This document shows positions 16,396 through 25,825 of a stretch of 51,040 nt of DNA, piece by piece (position 1 is the first letter of the stretch; the number at the start of each line of letters is the position of its first letter). The translations under genes and the position numbers were made by a program. The stretch covers positions 1 to 51,040 of the forward strand of contig JAURVZ010000006.1 in assembly GCA_030655215.1 (NCBI GenBank), written 5' to 3'. Below the pieces are notes generated by a model that saw nothing but the letters and a program-made list of their open reading frames with translations, did no database searches and was not told the DNA's origin. The stretch comes from Pseudolabrys sp. GTDB taxonomy: Bacteria; Pseudomonadota; Alphaproteobacteria; Rhizobiales; Xanthobacteraceae.

Positions 16396-19272
16396 CTACC
16401 ACGCCACCTTGACGCCGCCATTGCCGGTGAAGCTCTGGCTGCGGTCGGAGACTTCCGCCGTCACCTTGCCGAACAACGAGTAGCGGTCGTTGAAGGCGAC
16501 GGTCGAGCCGAGCTCAAGCCGCAAGGCGTTCTCTGCCGCGCGCGGACCCTCGACGGTAAAGCCCGAGCCGGGGATCGCATTGAACGCCGCCGACACTTGC
16601 GTCTGCGGGCGGAATTCATGCACCCATGCTGCGCGCAAGCTCGGTGTCCACAGCGCCGAGCCGATAGCGACACGGTTATCAACTTGCACGCCGAGGAAAG
16701 TCGGCAGAGACGTCGTGGTCTGCGAACCATAGGTGAGCCCGAAGACTCCCGGCGCGCCGGTGCTGGTCACGCTAGTTTCGGTGTAACCGTCCTGCCAGAC
16801 GGTCGACGCCTGGATCGCTGCGAACGGCGTGATGCCATAACCATTCACGACATAGCGGTGGCCGACTTCGATGCGGCCGCCGAGCTGATCGCTGTGGAAG
16901 CTGCCACGCGCGGTTTCGGTCGGGCCAAGGCCAGCGATGAGACGCGACGTGTTGGTCTTGCCGAAACCGTAGTTCAGCGCACCAGCGACATAGAGATTGT
17001 TGAACGTGCGAATACCATAGATGCCGATCTGGCCGGTAGTCGCGTCACCGCTGCTGCTGCCCGACGAAAAGTTGCTGCTGCCGACGCCGGCGGAGAGGCC
17101 GATCAACAAATCCGGGCTGGCCTGGTAGTTAAAGCCGATGGCGCCGCCGCCGACATGCTGCGACGAGCCGACGCCATTGGCATCAGCATTGAGCGACTGC
17201 CAGCCGCCGAAGCCTGAACCGTAAGCCTGCCAGACGCGGGCAGGTGCTGCGCGACGGCGCGGCTCCAGTGCGGCGAAGGCATCGGTGCCCTTCTTCGCGG
17301 GAGCAGCAGCATAGCCAAGCGGTGCAGCCGATGGTGCGCTGGTGTTATCACCATCACGCCACGCCGCGGCCTGGTCCATCATCGACGACATGAACATCGA
17401 GCCGCCGGTGAGGGCGACGGTCTGCGACACGCCAGACGAGGCGCCCGACACCTGCGTCAGGACGTTGGTGCTCTGCGCCGCCAGCAAGTTGGCATACAAC
17501 GTTGCGGCGTTGCCGGTGACGCCGGTGGAATAGCCGCGCTCCAAAGCATTGCCGACAGCCTGCTGGTTGGCGTTCAGCCCCGCCACAGCGCCGAAGCCGA
17601 TGCGGTTGAGGTTCACAGTGACGGCGTTGGGCGCGTAGTTCGCCACGGCCGTGAAGAACGGCGAACTCGACGTCACATTGGCGAATCCGCCGCTCATCGC
17701 GCCGGCGGCGAGAACCGTATAGTTCGTCGTCGCATTGTAGAGGCCCGCCTGCACATCGGCATTGAAGCGGCCGCCGAGCGAGGCGGTGCCGGTGACAACC
17801 AGAAGATCGTTACTCGAATTCGCGGCAACGCGGTTCTGCACCGTGCCCGCGGTCTGTGTCAGATTGCCCTGAACAATGATGTTGCCGAGCGGGGCGATGG
17901 TGCCGCCATTGTTCGTCACATTGCCGTTCACGTTGCCTGCGCCGGTCAGGAAGCCGCCGGTCAACCCAACCGCCGGACTCGCCAGCGTGCCGCCGCTCAG
18001 CAATAGCCGGCCATTCGAAATCGTCGTGCTGGTCTCGGTGGTCAGTGTGTAACCGGCCAGCAGGGTCAGTTGCGACTGCGCACCGGTGATCGCCAGGTTG
18101 TCGATGGTCACGCTGGTGTCGAGGCTGAGGATGCCTTGATTGGCCAATGTCACATTGTAGTAGCGTGCAGTATCCAGCTCGTAATTGCCGACATTGCCGA
18201 ATGTGTTGTTCGGGGCGGCCGTCACCACGCCGGGCACGCTGTCCTGCCAGGCGTCGGCATTGGTCCATTCATGATTGCCGGCCTTGGCCGAAACCGTGCG
18301 CAGCGGATTGTTGACGGCGAGCCAGTTGGTATAGGCCGCCACATTCGTCCAGGCATTGGTGTCGCCATACTCGCCGGTACGGCCGACAGGATTGCTGCCG
18401 CCCTCCAGTTCGCCGATCTGCACGAATTTTCCGTCGATGGTGACGAACAGCGGGCCGCCGCTGTCGCCGCTGGCCACCGTGCCTTCGAGCGGCCGGGTCG
18501 GCACGGTGTGACCAAAGCGGTTCGGGCTGGTCGGATCCAGCGGATTACGGAACTGGGCAACATAGAGCGCGTCGGTGACGGCGCCGGAAAAAACAGTGTT
18601 GTAGGTCAGGAGGCCGCCCAGTGCGCTTTCGGCGACGCGCCGCTTGTTGTCGGCCGGGTTGCAGCAGGCGGAACCGGTCCCGTAGTTGCCATAGCCAACC
18701 ATGGTGATGGTGGTGCCCTTGGCCGGCACCGGTGTGTCCGGTGTCGCCAGCGTGACCGCGGTGATGGTGGTGACCGGCGCGCTCAAGGAGATCACGGCGA
18801 TGTCGTAGGCTGCCGAGCCGGTATATTGCGCGTGGTTCTTGATGCTGGTGACGGCGCGGTCATTGTTCGCGAAGTCGTTCGCCGACGCGATCGGCTTGAA
18901 CGACACGGTGCGCATCGGATTCCCCGGGCTGCCCGGGGTCGGGCCGCCGTTGAAGCCATTGCTGTCGGCAAAGCAATGCGCCGCTGTTAGAATGGTGCGG
19001 GAATTGATCAGCGTGCCGGTGCAGGTTGAGCTGCCATTGACAAGAATGCTGGCGACGAACGGAAACTTGTTGTCCTGGTCATGGTAACCGCTCATGCCTC
19101 CGGGTGGCACGGCGCCATCGTTCAGCGAAACTGCGCGCGCCGGCACAATGCCGAGCGGCAGAATGGCGAGTGTGCTCAGCGCCAGACCGGCAATGCCAAA
19201 GAGAGAATGCAGGCGCGAGACCAATGCGTGACGCCGCTTTGCCCCGGCAACGCTACGGACCAGATTTTTCAT
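16396..19272 (-). CDS. Autotransporter with trypsin-like serine protease passenger, copy A
   Basis: 958 residues. The long signal peptide (about 1-47, ending VPARA) has a basic N-terminal extension. An S1 protease domain follows with His99 in LTAAHC, Asp157 in YDIAV and Ser271 in SGDSGGPLF, plus a CC pair near 203. From about 330 to 600 is a glycine/asparagine-rich passenger with autotransporter-associated beta-helix repeats (GGTLASPAVGLTGG, GAGNVNGNVTNNGGTIAPLG). Then come the linker NANQQAVGNALERG and a C-terminal beta-barrel of about 280 residues ending GGVKVAW; a terminal aromatic is normal for type Va secretion. The ATG 19272 has GGGGCG upstream. It is the last of three tandem paralogues, 53 bp after copy B. 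Substrate, processing and surface retention are unknown. Confidence 0.9.
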   Translation of the reverse strand: MKNLVRSVAGAKRRHALVSRLHSLFGIAGLALSTLAILPLGIVPARAVSLNDGAVPPGGMSGYHDQDNKFPFVASILVNGSSTCTGTLINSRTILTAAHCFADSNGFNGGPTPGSPGNPMRTVSFKPIASANDFANNDRAVTSIKNHAQYTGSAAYDIAVISLSAPVTTITAVTLATPDTPVPAKGTTITMVGYGNYGTGSACCNPADNKRRVAESALGGLLTYNTVFSGAVTDALYVAQFRNPLDPTSPNRFGHTVPTRPLEGTVASGDSGGPLFVTIDGKFVQIGELEGGSNPVGRTGEYGDTNAWTNVAAYTNWLAVNNPLRTVSAKAGNHEWTNADAWQDSVPGVVTAAPNNTFGNVGNYELDTARYYNVTLANQGILSLDTSVTIDNLAITGAQSQLTLLAGYTLTTETSTTISNGRLLLSGGTLASPAVGLTGGFLTGAGNVNGNVTNNGGTIAPLGNIIVQGNLTQTAGTVQNRVAANSSNDLLVVTGTASLGGRFNADVQAGLYNATTNYTVLAAGAMSGGFANVTSSSPFFTAVANYAPNAVTVNLNRIGFGAVAGLNANQQAVGNALERGYSTGVTGNAATLYANLLAAQSTNVLTQVSGASSGVSQTVALTGGSMFMSSMMDQAAAWRDGDNTSAPSAAPLGYAAAPAKKGTDAFAALEPRRRAAPARVWQAYGSGFGGWQSLNADANGVGSSQHVGGGAIGFNYQASPDLLIGLSAGVGSSNFSSGSSSGDATTGQIGIYGIRTFNNLYVAGALNYGFGKTNTSRLIAGLGPTETARGSFHSDQLGGRIEVGHRYVVNGYGITPFAAIQASTVWQDGYTETSVTSTGAPGVFGLTYGSQTTTSLPTFLGVQVDNRVAIGSALWTPSLRAAWVHEFRPQTQVSAAFNAIPGSGFTVEGPRAAENALRLELGSTVAFNDRYSLFGKVTAEVSDRSQSFTGNGGVKVAW

Positions 19273-19325
19273 GAGACGCCCCAGTCATTCCAATTCAGGA
19301 TTTTCGATATGCGATCAGGTGCAGC

Positions 19326-22178
19326 CTACCAGGCCACCTTGACGCCGCCATTGCCGGTGAAGCTCTGGCTGCGATCGGAGACTTCGGCGGTCACCTTGCC
19401 GAACAACGAGTAGCGGTCGTTGAAGGCGACGGTCGAGCCGAGCTCAAGCCGCAAGGCGTTCTCCGCCGCGCGCGGGCCTTCAACCGTGAAGCCCGAGCCG
19501 GGGATGGCGTTGAACGCCGCCGACACTTGCGTCTGTGGCCGGAACTCATGCACCCATGCTGCGCGCAAGCTCGGTGTCCACAGCGCGCTGCCGATGGCGA
19601 CGCGTTTGTCGATCTGCACACCGAGGAAAGCGGGCAGGGACGTTGTGGTCTGCGAACCGTAAGCCAGGCCGAGCACGCCCGGCGCGCCGGTGTCGGTCAC
19701 GCTGTTTTCCGTGTAGCCGTCCTGCCAGACAGTCGACGCCTGCAGCGCGGCGAACGGCGTGATGCCGTAGCCGTTCACAACAGAGCGGTGGCCGATTTCA
19801 ATGCGGCCGCCGAGCTGATCGCTGTGGAAGCTGCCACGCGCGGTTTCCGTCGGACCAAGGCCGGAGATGACACGCGACGTGTTGGTCTTGCCGAAGCCGT
19901 AGTTCAACGCGCCGGCAACGTAGAGATTGTTGAACGTGCGTACGCCATAGATGCCGATCTGACCGGTGGTCGCGTCGCCGCTGCTGTTGCCGGAGGCAAA
20001 ATTGCTGGTGCCGACACCGGCGGAGAAGCCAACCAACAAGTCGGGGCTGGCCTGGTAGTTGAAGCCGATGGCGCCGCCACCGACATGCTGCGACGAGCCC
20101 GCACCATTGGCGTCAGCTCTGAGCGACTGCCAGCCGCCGAAGCCCGAGCCATAAGCCTGCCAGACGCGCGCTGGCGCTGCGCGACGATGCGGCTCGAGCG
20201 CGGCGAAGGCATCGGTGCCTTTCTTCTTCGACGGTTCGGCAGCATAGCCAAGCGGTGCAGCCGACGGAGCGCTGGTGTTATCGCCATCACGCCAGGCCGC
20301 GGCCTGATCCATCATCGACGACATGAACATCGAGCCGCCGGTGGTGGCGACAGTTTGCGTGATGCCCGTCGCCGAGCCGGACAATTGAGTCAAAACGCCG
20401 GTCGACTGCGCCGCAAACAAGTTGGAATAGAGCGTCTCGCCGCTTGCGGTCAGGGTGCCGGTGTAACCGCGCTCCAGCGCGTTGCCGACCGCCTGCTGGT
20501 TGGCATTCAGCCCGGCCACCGCGCCGAAGCCGATGCGGTCGAGCCGCATGGTGACGGTCGTGCCGGTATAGGTCGCGGACGCGTTGAAGAAGGGCGAACT
20601 GGACACGACATTCTCGAAGTCGCCGACGAGGTTGGTAGCGGTCATCGGCGTGTAGCTTCGCGTATCGCCGTAGAGACCCGGCGTGATGACGGCCTTTAGC
20701 GTACCGCCCAGATTGGCGGTGCCGACGACCGTGAAGAAATCGCTGTTGACGTCAGCGGGCGCGCGAACCTGAAGCGTGCCGCTGTCCTGCGTAAAGCTGC
20801 CGCGCACCACCATGGTCCCGAGCGGCGCGATCGTGCCGCCATTGTTGGTCATCGCCGTCAGCGTGCCGAGACCCCCGGCGCCGCGGATCGTGCCTGCGCC
20901 GGACAGCCAGCCGCCGGTCATATCGACGGCCGCGCTGTGCAACGTGCCGCCATCTAGCAGCAGTGCGCCATTGGCGATCTTGGTGCTCGTCAGCGTGGTC
21001 AAGGTCGAACCGGTCGGCAGCGTCAGTTGCGCGCCGGCGCCATTGATCGTCAGATTGTCGATGGTCGGGCTGATGTCGACGTTGATGGCGCCCGGGTTAC
21101 TCAAGGTCACGTTGTAGTAATGCGCAGCGTCTGTCTGATAGTTGCTGACGTTGCCGACGAAGTTGTTCGGCGTTGCCGCTGTTACGCCCGCAACGCTGTC
21201 CTGCCAGGCGTCGGCATCGCTCCAGTCATGATTGCCGGATTTCGCCGTCATCGCGCGCAACGGGTTATTGGTCGCGATCCAGTTGTAATAGAACGCGACC
21301 GACGTCCAGTCATTGACCTCACCGTATTGGCCGGCGGGCGTGTTGGTTGTGGAATTGCCGCGCAAGGCACCGACCTGAACCCATTTTCCATCGATCGAGA
21401 CGAACAACGGACCGCCGCTGTCACCGCCGTTCGGGCCGCCCTGAAGCGATGAGACCGGCGCAGTGAGGTTGAAGCGATTGGGGCTGTTCGGCGAGAGTGG
21501 GTCGCGGAACTGCACATAATAGAAAGGAGAGGTAAGCGGATCGGTGGCGCTGAATGCGTTAGCCGTCATATAGGCGCCGAGTTCGCTATAGGCGACGCGC
21601 CGCTTGTTGTCGATGCCGGTGCAGCACGAGGTGCCGATGCCTTTGTCTCCGTAGCCGACCATCAAGACATTGGTGCCGGCGGCCGGAATTGGCGTGTTCG
21701 GCGTGGCCAGAGTGACCGCTGTGATCGTCGTCACCGGCGCGCTCAGACTAATCACGGCGATGTCGTCGCCGCCATCGATGGCGCCGAAGCCTTTATGATA
21801 AATAACGCTGGTCACAGTGCGGTCGTTATTGCCGGGAGTACCGACCGTTGCAGTAGTGCCGAAGGAAACGTTGCGAACCGGAGCGCCGGGCGCAGTTGGT
21901 GTCGGGCCGCCGTCAAAGGCCCCCGAGAAGAAGCAGTGCGCCGCGGTGATCACGGTGCGCGCATTGATCAGCGTGCCGGTGCACTCGGACGCCGAGCCTC
22001 GGAGGATGCTGGCGACAGCAGGATACTCATTGTTTTGATCGAAGTAGTTGCCGATGCCGCCGGCGGCCGCTGCCGTCGCATCATTGATCGAAATAGCGTG
22101 CGCCGGAAGGATGGTGCTCGACACAATCGCCAGCGTGCTCAGCGCCAGACCGCCGAGGCCGAAAACAGAATTTCTCAT
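19326..22178 (-). CDS. Autotransporter with trypsin-like serine protease passenger, copy B
   Basis: About 950 residues from ATG 22178, chosen because CAGGGCG upstream aligns with the ribosome site of copies A and C; an ATG 24 nt earlier is possible. The signal peptide is short (MRNSVFGLGGLALSTLAI to LPAHA) and lacks the basic extension of the other two. The catalytic triad is intact: His81 (ITAAHC), Asp139 (DDIAV), Ser254 (GGDSGGPLF). The passenger beta-helix has the same W-S-D-A-D-A-W-Q-D entry motif and repeats. The barrel is almost identical to copy A over the last 100 residues, yet the segment before it (GYTGTLTASGETLYSNLFAA) is much more different than in A versus C. It is the middle gene of the array, 45 bp after copy C. 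Confidence 0.9.
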   Translation of the reverse strand: MRNSVFGLGGLALSTLAIVSSTILPAHAISINDATAAAAGGIGNYFDQNNEYPAVASILRGSASECTGTLINARTVITAAHCFFSGAFDGGPTPTAPGAPVRNVSFGTTATVGTPGNNDRTVTSVIYHKGFGAIDGGDDIAVISLSAPVTTITAVTLATPNTPIPAAGTNVLMVGYGDKGIGTSCCTGIDNKRRVAYSELGAYMTANAFSATDPLTSPFYYVQFRDPLSPNSPNRFNLTAPVSSLQGGPNGGDSGGPLFVSIDGKWVQVGALRGNSTTNTPAGQYGEVNDWTSVAFYYNWIATNNPLRAMTAKSGNHDWSDADAWQDSVAGVTAATPNNFVGNVSNYQTDAAHYYNVTLSNPGAINVDISPTIDNLTINGAGAQLTLPTGSTLTTLTSTKIANGALLLDGGTLHSAAVDMTGGWLSGAGTIRGAGGLGTLTAMTNNGGTIAPLGTMVVRGSFTQDSGTLQVRAPADVNSDFFTVVGTANLGGTLKAVITPGLYGDTRSYTPMTATNLVGDFENVVSSSPFFNASATYTGTTVTMRLDRIGFGAVAGLNANQQAVGNALERGYTGTLTASGETLYSNLFAAQSTGVLTQLSGSATGITQTVATTGGSMFMSSMMDQAAAWRDGDNTSAPSAAPLGYAAEPSKKKGTDAFAALEPHRRAAPARVWQAYGSGFGGWQSLRADANGAGSSQHVGGGAIGFNYQASPDLLVGFSAGVGTSNFASGNSSGDATTGQIGIYGVRTFNNLYVAGALNYGFGKTNTSRVISGLGPTETARGSFHSDQLGGRIEIGHRSVVNGYGITPFAALQASTVWQDGYTENSVTDTGAPGVLGLAYGSQTTTSLPAFLGVQIDKRVAIGSALWTPSLRAAWVHEFRPQTQVSAAFNAIPGSGFTVEGPRAAENALRLELGSTVAFNDRYSLFGKVTAEVSDRSQSFTGNGGVKVAW

Positions 22179-22223
22179 CACACAACGCCCTGATATTTTC
22201 ATGACTGAAGTTGCGGCGTGCCG

Positions 22224-25181
22224 CTACCACGCCACCTTGACGCCGCCATTGCCGGTGAAGCTCTGGCTGCGGTCGGAGACTTCAGCCGTCACCTTGCCGA
22301 ACAGCGACAAGCCGGTGGTGAAGGCAACGGTCGAGCCGAGTTCGAGGCGCAGGGCGTTCTCGGCGGCGCGCGGACCTTCGACGGTGAAGCCCGAGCCGGG
22401 GATCGCATTGAACGCCGCCGATACTTGCGTCTCCGGCCGGAACTCATGCACCCAGGATGCGCGCAAGCTCGGTGTCCACAGCGCTGAGCCGATAGCGACA
22501 CGGTTATCAACCTGCACGCCGAGGAAAGTCGGGAGAGACGTCGTGGTCTGCGAACCGTAGTTGAGCCCGAAGACTCCCGGCGCGCCGGTGCTGGTGACGC
22601 TGTTTTCCGAGTAGCCATCCTGCCAGACAGTCGACGCCTGGATCGCCGCGAACGGCGTGATGCCATAACCATTCACGACATAGCGGTGACCGACTTCGAT
22701 GCGGCCGCCGAGCTGATCGCTGTCAAAGCTACCCTTTGCAGTCTCGGTTGGGCCGACGCCGGTGATCAGGCGCGATGTGTTGGTCTTGCAGAAGCCGTAG
22801 TTGACCGCGCCGGCGACATAGAGGGCGTTGAAGGTACGAATACCATAAATGCCGATTTGGCCGGTGGTGGCATCGCCGCTGCTGTTGCCGGACGAGAAGT
22901 TGCTGGTGCCGACACCGGCCGAGAAACCTACCAACAAGTCTGGGCTGGCCTGGTAGTTGAAGCCGATGGCGCCGCCGCCGACATGCTGTGACGAGCCGAT
23001 GCCATTGGCGTCTGCATCGAGCGACTGCCAGCCGCCGAAGCCCGAACCATAAGCCTGCCAGACGCGGACCGGTGCTGCGCGACGGCGCGGCTCGAGCGCG
23101 GCGAAGGCATCGGTGCCTTTCTTCTTTGAAGGCTCAGCGGCGTAACCGAGCGGTGCGGACGATGGCGCGCTAGTGTTGTCACCATCGCGCCACGCAGCCG
23201 CCTGATCCATCATCGACGACATGAACATCGAGCCGCCGGTGAGGGCGACCGTCTGCGACACGCCGGACGAGGCGCCCGACACCTGCGTCAGGACGTTGGT
23301 GCTCTGCGCCGCCAGCAAGTTGGCATATAACGTTGCGGCATTGCCGGTGACGCCGGTCGAATAGCCACGCTCCAGCGCATTGCCGACCGCCTGCTGGTTG
23401 GCGTTCAGCCCGGCCACCGCGCCGAAGCCGATGCGGTTGAGGCCGACAAAGGCCCTGTTATTGACCGTGTAGGTCATGCTGGCGTTGAAGAAGGGCGAGC
23501 TGGAAACGGCGCTGCTGAACGTCCCGCTCCGTGTGCCGGCGGCAAGGACCTGACCGTATGTCGTGGTGTTGCCGTAGAGGCCGGCCTGCACGATCGCCTT
23601 GTAGGTGCCGCCGAGCGTCGCCGTGCCGCTGACGGTCAGCAGGTCGCTGTTGCCGTTAGCATCGACGCGCGTCTGCAATGTGCCGGCGGTCTGTGTGAAG
23701 TTACCGGTGACGCTGAGCATACCCAGCGGCGCGACAATGCCGCCATTGTTGAGAAACGCCGTGTTGCCACCGGCAAGGCCGGCCACGGTGCCGGCGCCCG
23801 CGAGCATTCCGCCGGTCAGCGTTACTTTGGGGCTCGCCAGCGTGCCACCGGTCAGCAACGCTGTGCCGTTCGAAACGGTCGTATCGATCTCGGTGGTCAG
23901 CACGCGGCCGGTCGGGATCGTCAGTTGCGATTGCGCCCCGCTGATTGCCACCTTGTCGACGGTCGGATTGATGTCGAGCATGATGTTGCCCGGATTGCTC
24001 AAGGCGACGTTGTAATAATAAGCGAGGTCGGTCTCGTAGTTCACGACATTGCCGACAAAATTCGTCGGCGCAGCGATACGGCCGCCGGGAGCGCCATCTT
24101 GCCACGCGCTGGCATTGCTCCAGTTGTAATTGCCGGCCTTGGCCGTCAGCGAACGCAGTGGATTATTGGCGGCGAGCCAGTCGGCATAGTCGGCCACGGG
24201 GGTCCAAAAACCAATGTCGCCGTATCGGCTGGGCGTGCCGCCCGGATTATCGCCGCCACGCAATTCGCCGAGCTGTATGAGTTCGCCGTTGATATAGGTG
24301 AACAACGGTCCGCCACTGTCACCGCGCCCCGTACCGCCTTCCAGTGCATTGATCGGCGTCTTGACGTTGAAGGCGTTGTGTCTGTTCGGGTTGAGCGGGT
24401 CGCGAAACTGAGCGAAGTAGAATCGCTGGGCGAGGGTGCTGGCCGGCAGCAGAGGTGCGGTATTGCGCGCCATCAGCCCGCCAAGTTCGCCATAGGCGAC
24501 GCGCCGCTTGTTGTCGGAGGGCGTGCAGCAGGTCGAGCCGGTGCCATTTTCACCATAGCCGACCATGATGATCGTCTGTCCGTTCACCGCGATCGGCGTC
24601 GAAGGCGTTGCCAGCTTCACCGGATTGATGGTGGTGACCGGCGCGCTCAGCGTGATCAACGCAATGTCGTTGCCTTCACCTGCATTATTATACTGCTTGT
24701 GAATGACAATGCTGGTGACGGTGCGGTCGTTGCCGGCGGTATCGCCCGCGGTGGCCTGCGGCTTGAACGATACAGTCTGAATCTGATTTGCCGGATTAGC
24801 CGTGGTTGGACCGCCGTCGAAAACATTGGTTTGGGAATCGTAGAAGCAGTGTGCCGCGGTCAGGATCGTGCGGGCGTTGATCAGCGTGCCGGTACAGTGC
24901 GACGTGGGGATATCGATATTCGGATTATTACGGTCGGGCTGCATCGTGAGAGTTGACGCGACGAAGGGATATACGTTTCCCTGGTCGAAATAGCTGCCGA
25001 TGCCGCCGGCGTTTGCTGCCGTTGCATCGTTGATCGATATGGCATGCGCCGGGATGATGGTTGTCGACAGGACCGAGAGTGTACTCAGCGCCAGACCGGC
25101 CAAGCCGAAAACTGAATTGATGCGTGACGCAAACGACTTCCGCTTCGCCACGCCAAGGTGACGGACCAAACTTCCCAGCAC
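22224..25181 (-). CDS. Autotransporter with trypsin-like serine protease passenger, copy C
   Basis: 985 residues from GTG 25181 behind a strong GGGGGGCG site. The signal peptide is extended (about 1-47, ending IPAHA). The triad is His111 (LTAAHC), Asp172 (NDIAL) and Ser289 (GRGDSGGPLF). A loop insertion before the His (QPDRNNPNIDIPTSHC) explains the extra length. The beta-helix passenger and barrel match the other copies. In the barrel, this copy has Cys in GFCKTNTSR where A and B have Gly, and TTGLS in place of NDRYS. It is the first gene of the three in transcription order and so probably carries the operon promoter in the 248 bp between it and the tmRNA terminator. Confidence 0.9.
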   Translation of the reverse strand: MLGSLVRHLGVAKRKSFASRINSVFGLAGLALSTLSVLSTTIIPAHAISINDATAANAGGIGSYFDQGNVYPFVASTLTMQPDRNNPNIDIPTSHCTGTLINARTILTAAHCFYDSQTNVFDGGPTTANPANQIQTVSFKPQATAGDTAGNDRTVTSIVIHKQYNNAGEGNDIALITLSAPVTTINPVKLATPSTPIAVNGQTIIMVGYGENGTGSTCCTPSDNKRRVAYGELGGLMARNTAPLLPASTLAQRFYFAQFRDPLNPNRHNAFNVKTPINALEGGTGRGDSGGPLFTYINGELIQLGELRGGDNPGGTPSRYGDIGFWTPVADYADWLAANNPLRSLTAKAGNYNWSNASAWQDGAPGGRIAAPTNFVGNVVNYETDLAYYYNVALSNPGNIMLDINPTVDKVAISGAQSQLTIPTGRVLTTEIDTTVSNGTALLTGGTLASPKVTLTGGMLAGAGTVAGLAGGNTAFLNNGGIVAPLGMLSVTGNFTQTAGTLQTRVDANGNSDLLTVSGTATLGGTYKAIVQAGLYGNTTTYGQVLAAGTRSGTFSSAVSSSPFFNASMTYTVNNRAFVGLNRIGFGAVAGLNANQQAVGNALERGYSTGVTGNAATLYANLLAAQSTNVLTQVSGASSGVSQTVALTGGSMFMSSMMDQAAAWRDGDNTSAPSSAPLGYAAEPSKKKGTDAFAALEPRRRAAPVRVWQAYGSGFGGWQSLDADANGIGSSQHVGGGAIGFNYQASPDLLVGFSAGVGTSNFSSGNSSGDATTGQIGIYGIRTFNALYVAGAVNYGFCKTNTSRLITGVGPTETAKGSFDSDQLGGRIEVGHRYVVNGYGITPFAAIQASTVWQDGYSENSVTSTGAPGVFGLNYGSQTTTSLPTFLGVQVDNRVAIGSALWTPSLRASWVHEFRPETQVSAAFNAIPGSGFTVEGPRAAENALRLELGSTVAFTTGLSLFGKVTAEVSDRSQSFTGNGGVKVAW

Positions 25182-25429
25182 GTGACGCCCCCCAACACAA
25201 CTGACTAAAGTTAGACGCTACTTTTAAGAGAGTGTTTGGCATCTTCAAGCGAATGCGTATGCACATGCGAGTTCCATCGCATGTTGCGCGCATAGCGTTG
25301 TATTTGCGCATCAATTCATACGCATTTTTTGCGTGTGGATTGGACCTGTCGCATTACGGAACAGCGCCGGAACTTCGCGGGCGCATAAATGGAACTGTTC
25401 GCGCGTGTTATCGCGCGGTCAATCGGGTC

Positions 25430-25474
25430 AAAAATTTGAAATGAAAGTGGAGGCTTCTGTTGCCAGGTGCCTCC
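25430..25474 (-). terminator. Intrinsic terminator of the tmRNA gene
   Basis: On the minus strand GGAGGC (25474-25469) pairs with GCCTCC (25454-25449). A T-rich run follows, including TTTTT near 25433. This is the closing hairpin of the coding RNA, as in other alphaproteobacterial tmRNAs. Confidence 0.7.
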
Positions 25475-25794
25475 GAACCCCGCCTGACGGAGCTTAACCC
25501 GCCAGGACTTCTAGTCTTGGTTTTTCAAACCGCTTACGCAGCCTGAGCAACCGGAGCATAGTTGTCGTTTGCAACTACAAATCGGCCCGATAACGGCGGA
25601 ACCATGCCGAGCAAAAGTAGGTCCTTTACGCCCTCGTCGATCCTAGTTCGCCCCCGCCAAAGCCCGTCTCAGGACTTGGCCAAGCTAGCCAAAGCCCAAC
25701 CGGGCTTTGGTGGAGGCGCCGGGTACTGCCCCCGGGTCCGAATGGTTTATTACGACTTCCGTTTATCGCCATAGCCGGGTTGCCCCGGCGAGCA
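25445..25794 (-). ncRNA. ssrA: Two-piece (circularly permuted) transfer-messenger RNA
   Basis: Read on the minus strand, the acceptor piece comes first. It ends in a CCGGG/CCCGG T-stem, the acceptor strand CGCCTCC and ACCA, with the CCA at 25710-25708. A removed spacer (25707-25656) follows, then the coding piece starting GGGGGCGAACTAGG at 25655, whose GGGGGCG pairs with CGCCTCC. GGATCGACG is the tmRNA D-loop hallmark. The tag frame at 25572-25534 reads ANDNYAPVAQAA then TAA, the standard alphaproteobacterial degradation tag. The gene order acceptor-spacer-coding is the permuted form whose product is cut into two RNAs. It rescues stalled ribosomes. The tag is recognised by SspB, encoded at 15656-16276. 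The exact 5' end is inferred from the promoter. Confidence 0.95.
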
Positions 25795-25796
25795 TG

Positions 25797-25825
25797 AATA
25801 TAAGGGCAAATTGTTACCGAGTTAA
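25797..25825 (-). promoter_or_regulatory. Sigma70-type promoter of ssrA
   Basis: On the minus strand TTAACT (25825-25820) and TATATT (25802-25797) are separated by 17 nt. Initiation would be about 7 nt further on, near 25790, just ahead of the GCCGGGGCAACCCGGC hairpin at the start of the acceptor RNA. Confidence 0.55.

Noticed and set aside
19527..20699. 390-residue plus-strand frame inside autotransporter copy B
   Set aside because: Shadow frame; similar antisense frames recur in copies A and C simply because the coding strand is conserved.
25656..25707. tmRNA as a genomic-island attachment site
   Set aside because: No integrase and no second copy of the tmRNA 3' end were seen; insertion here would split the permuted gene.
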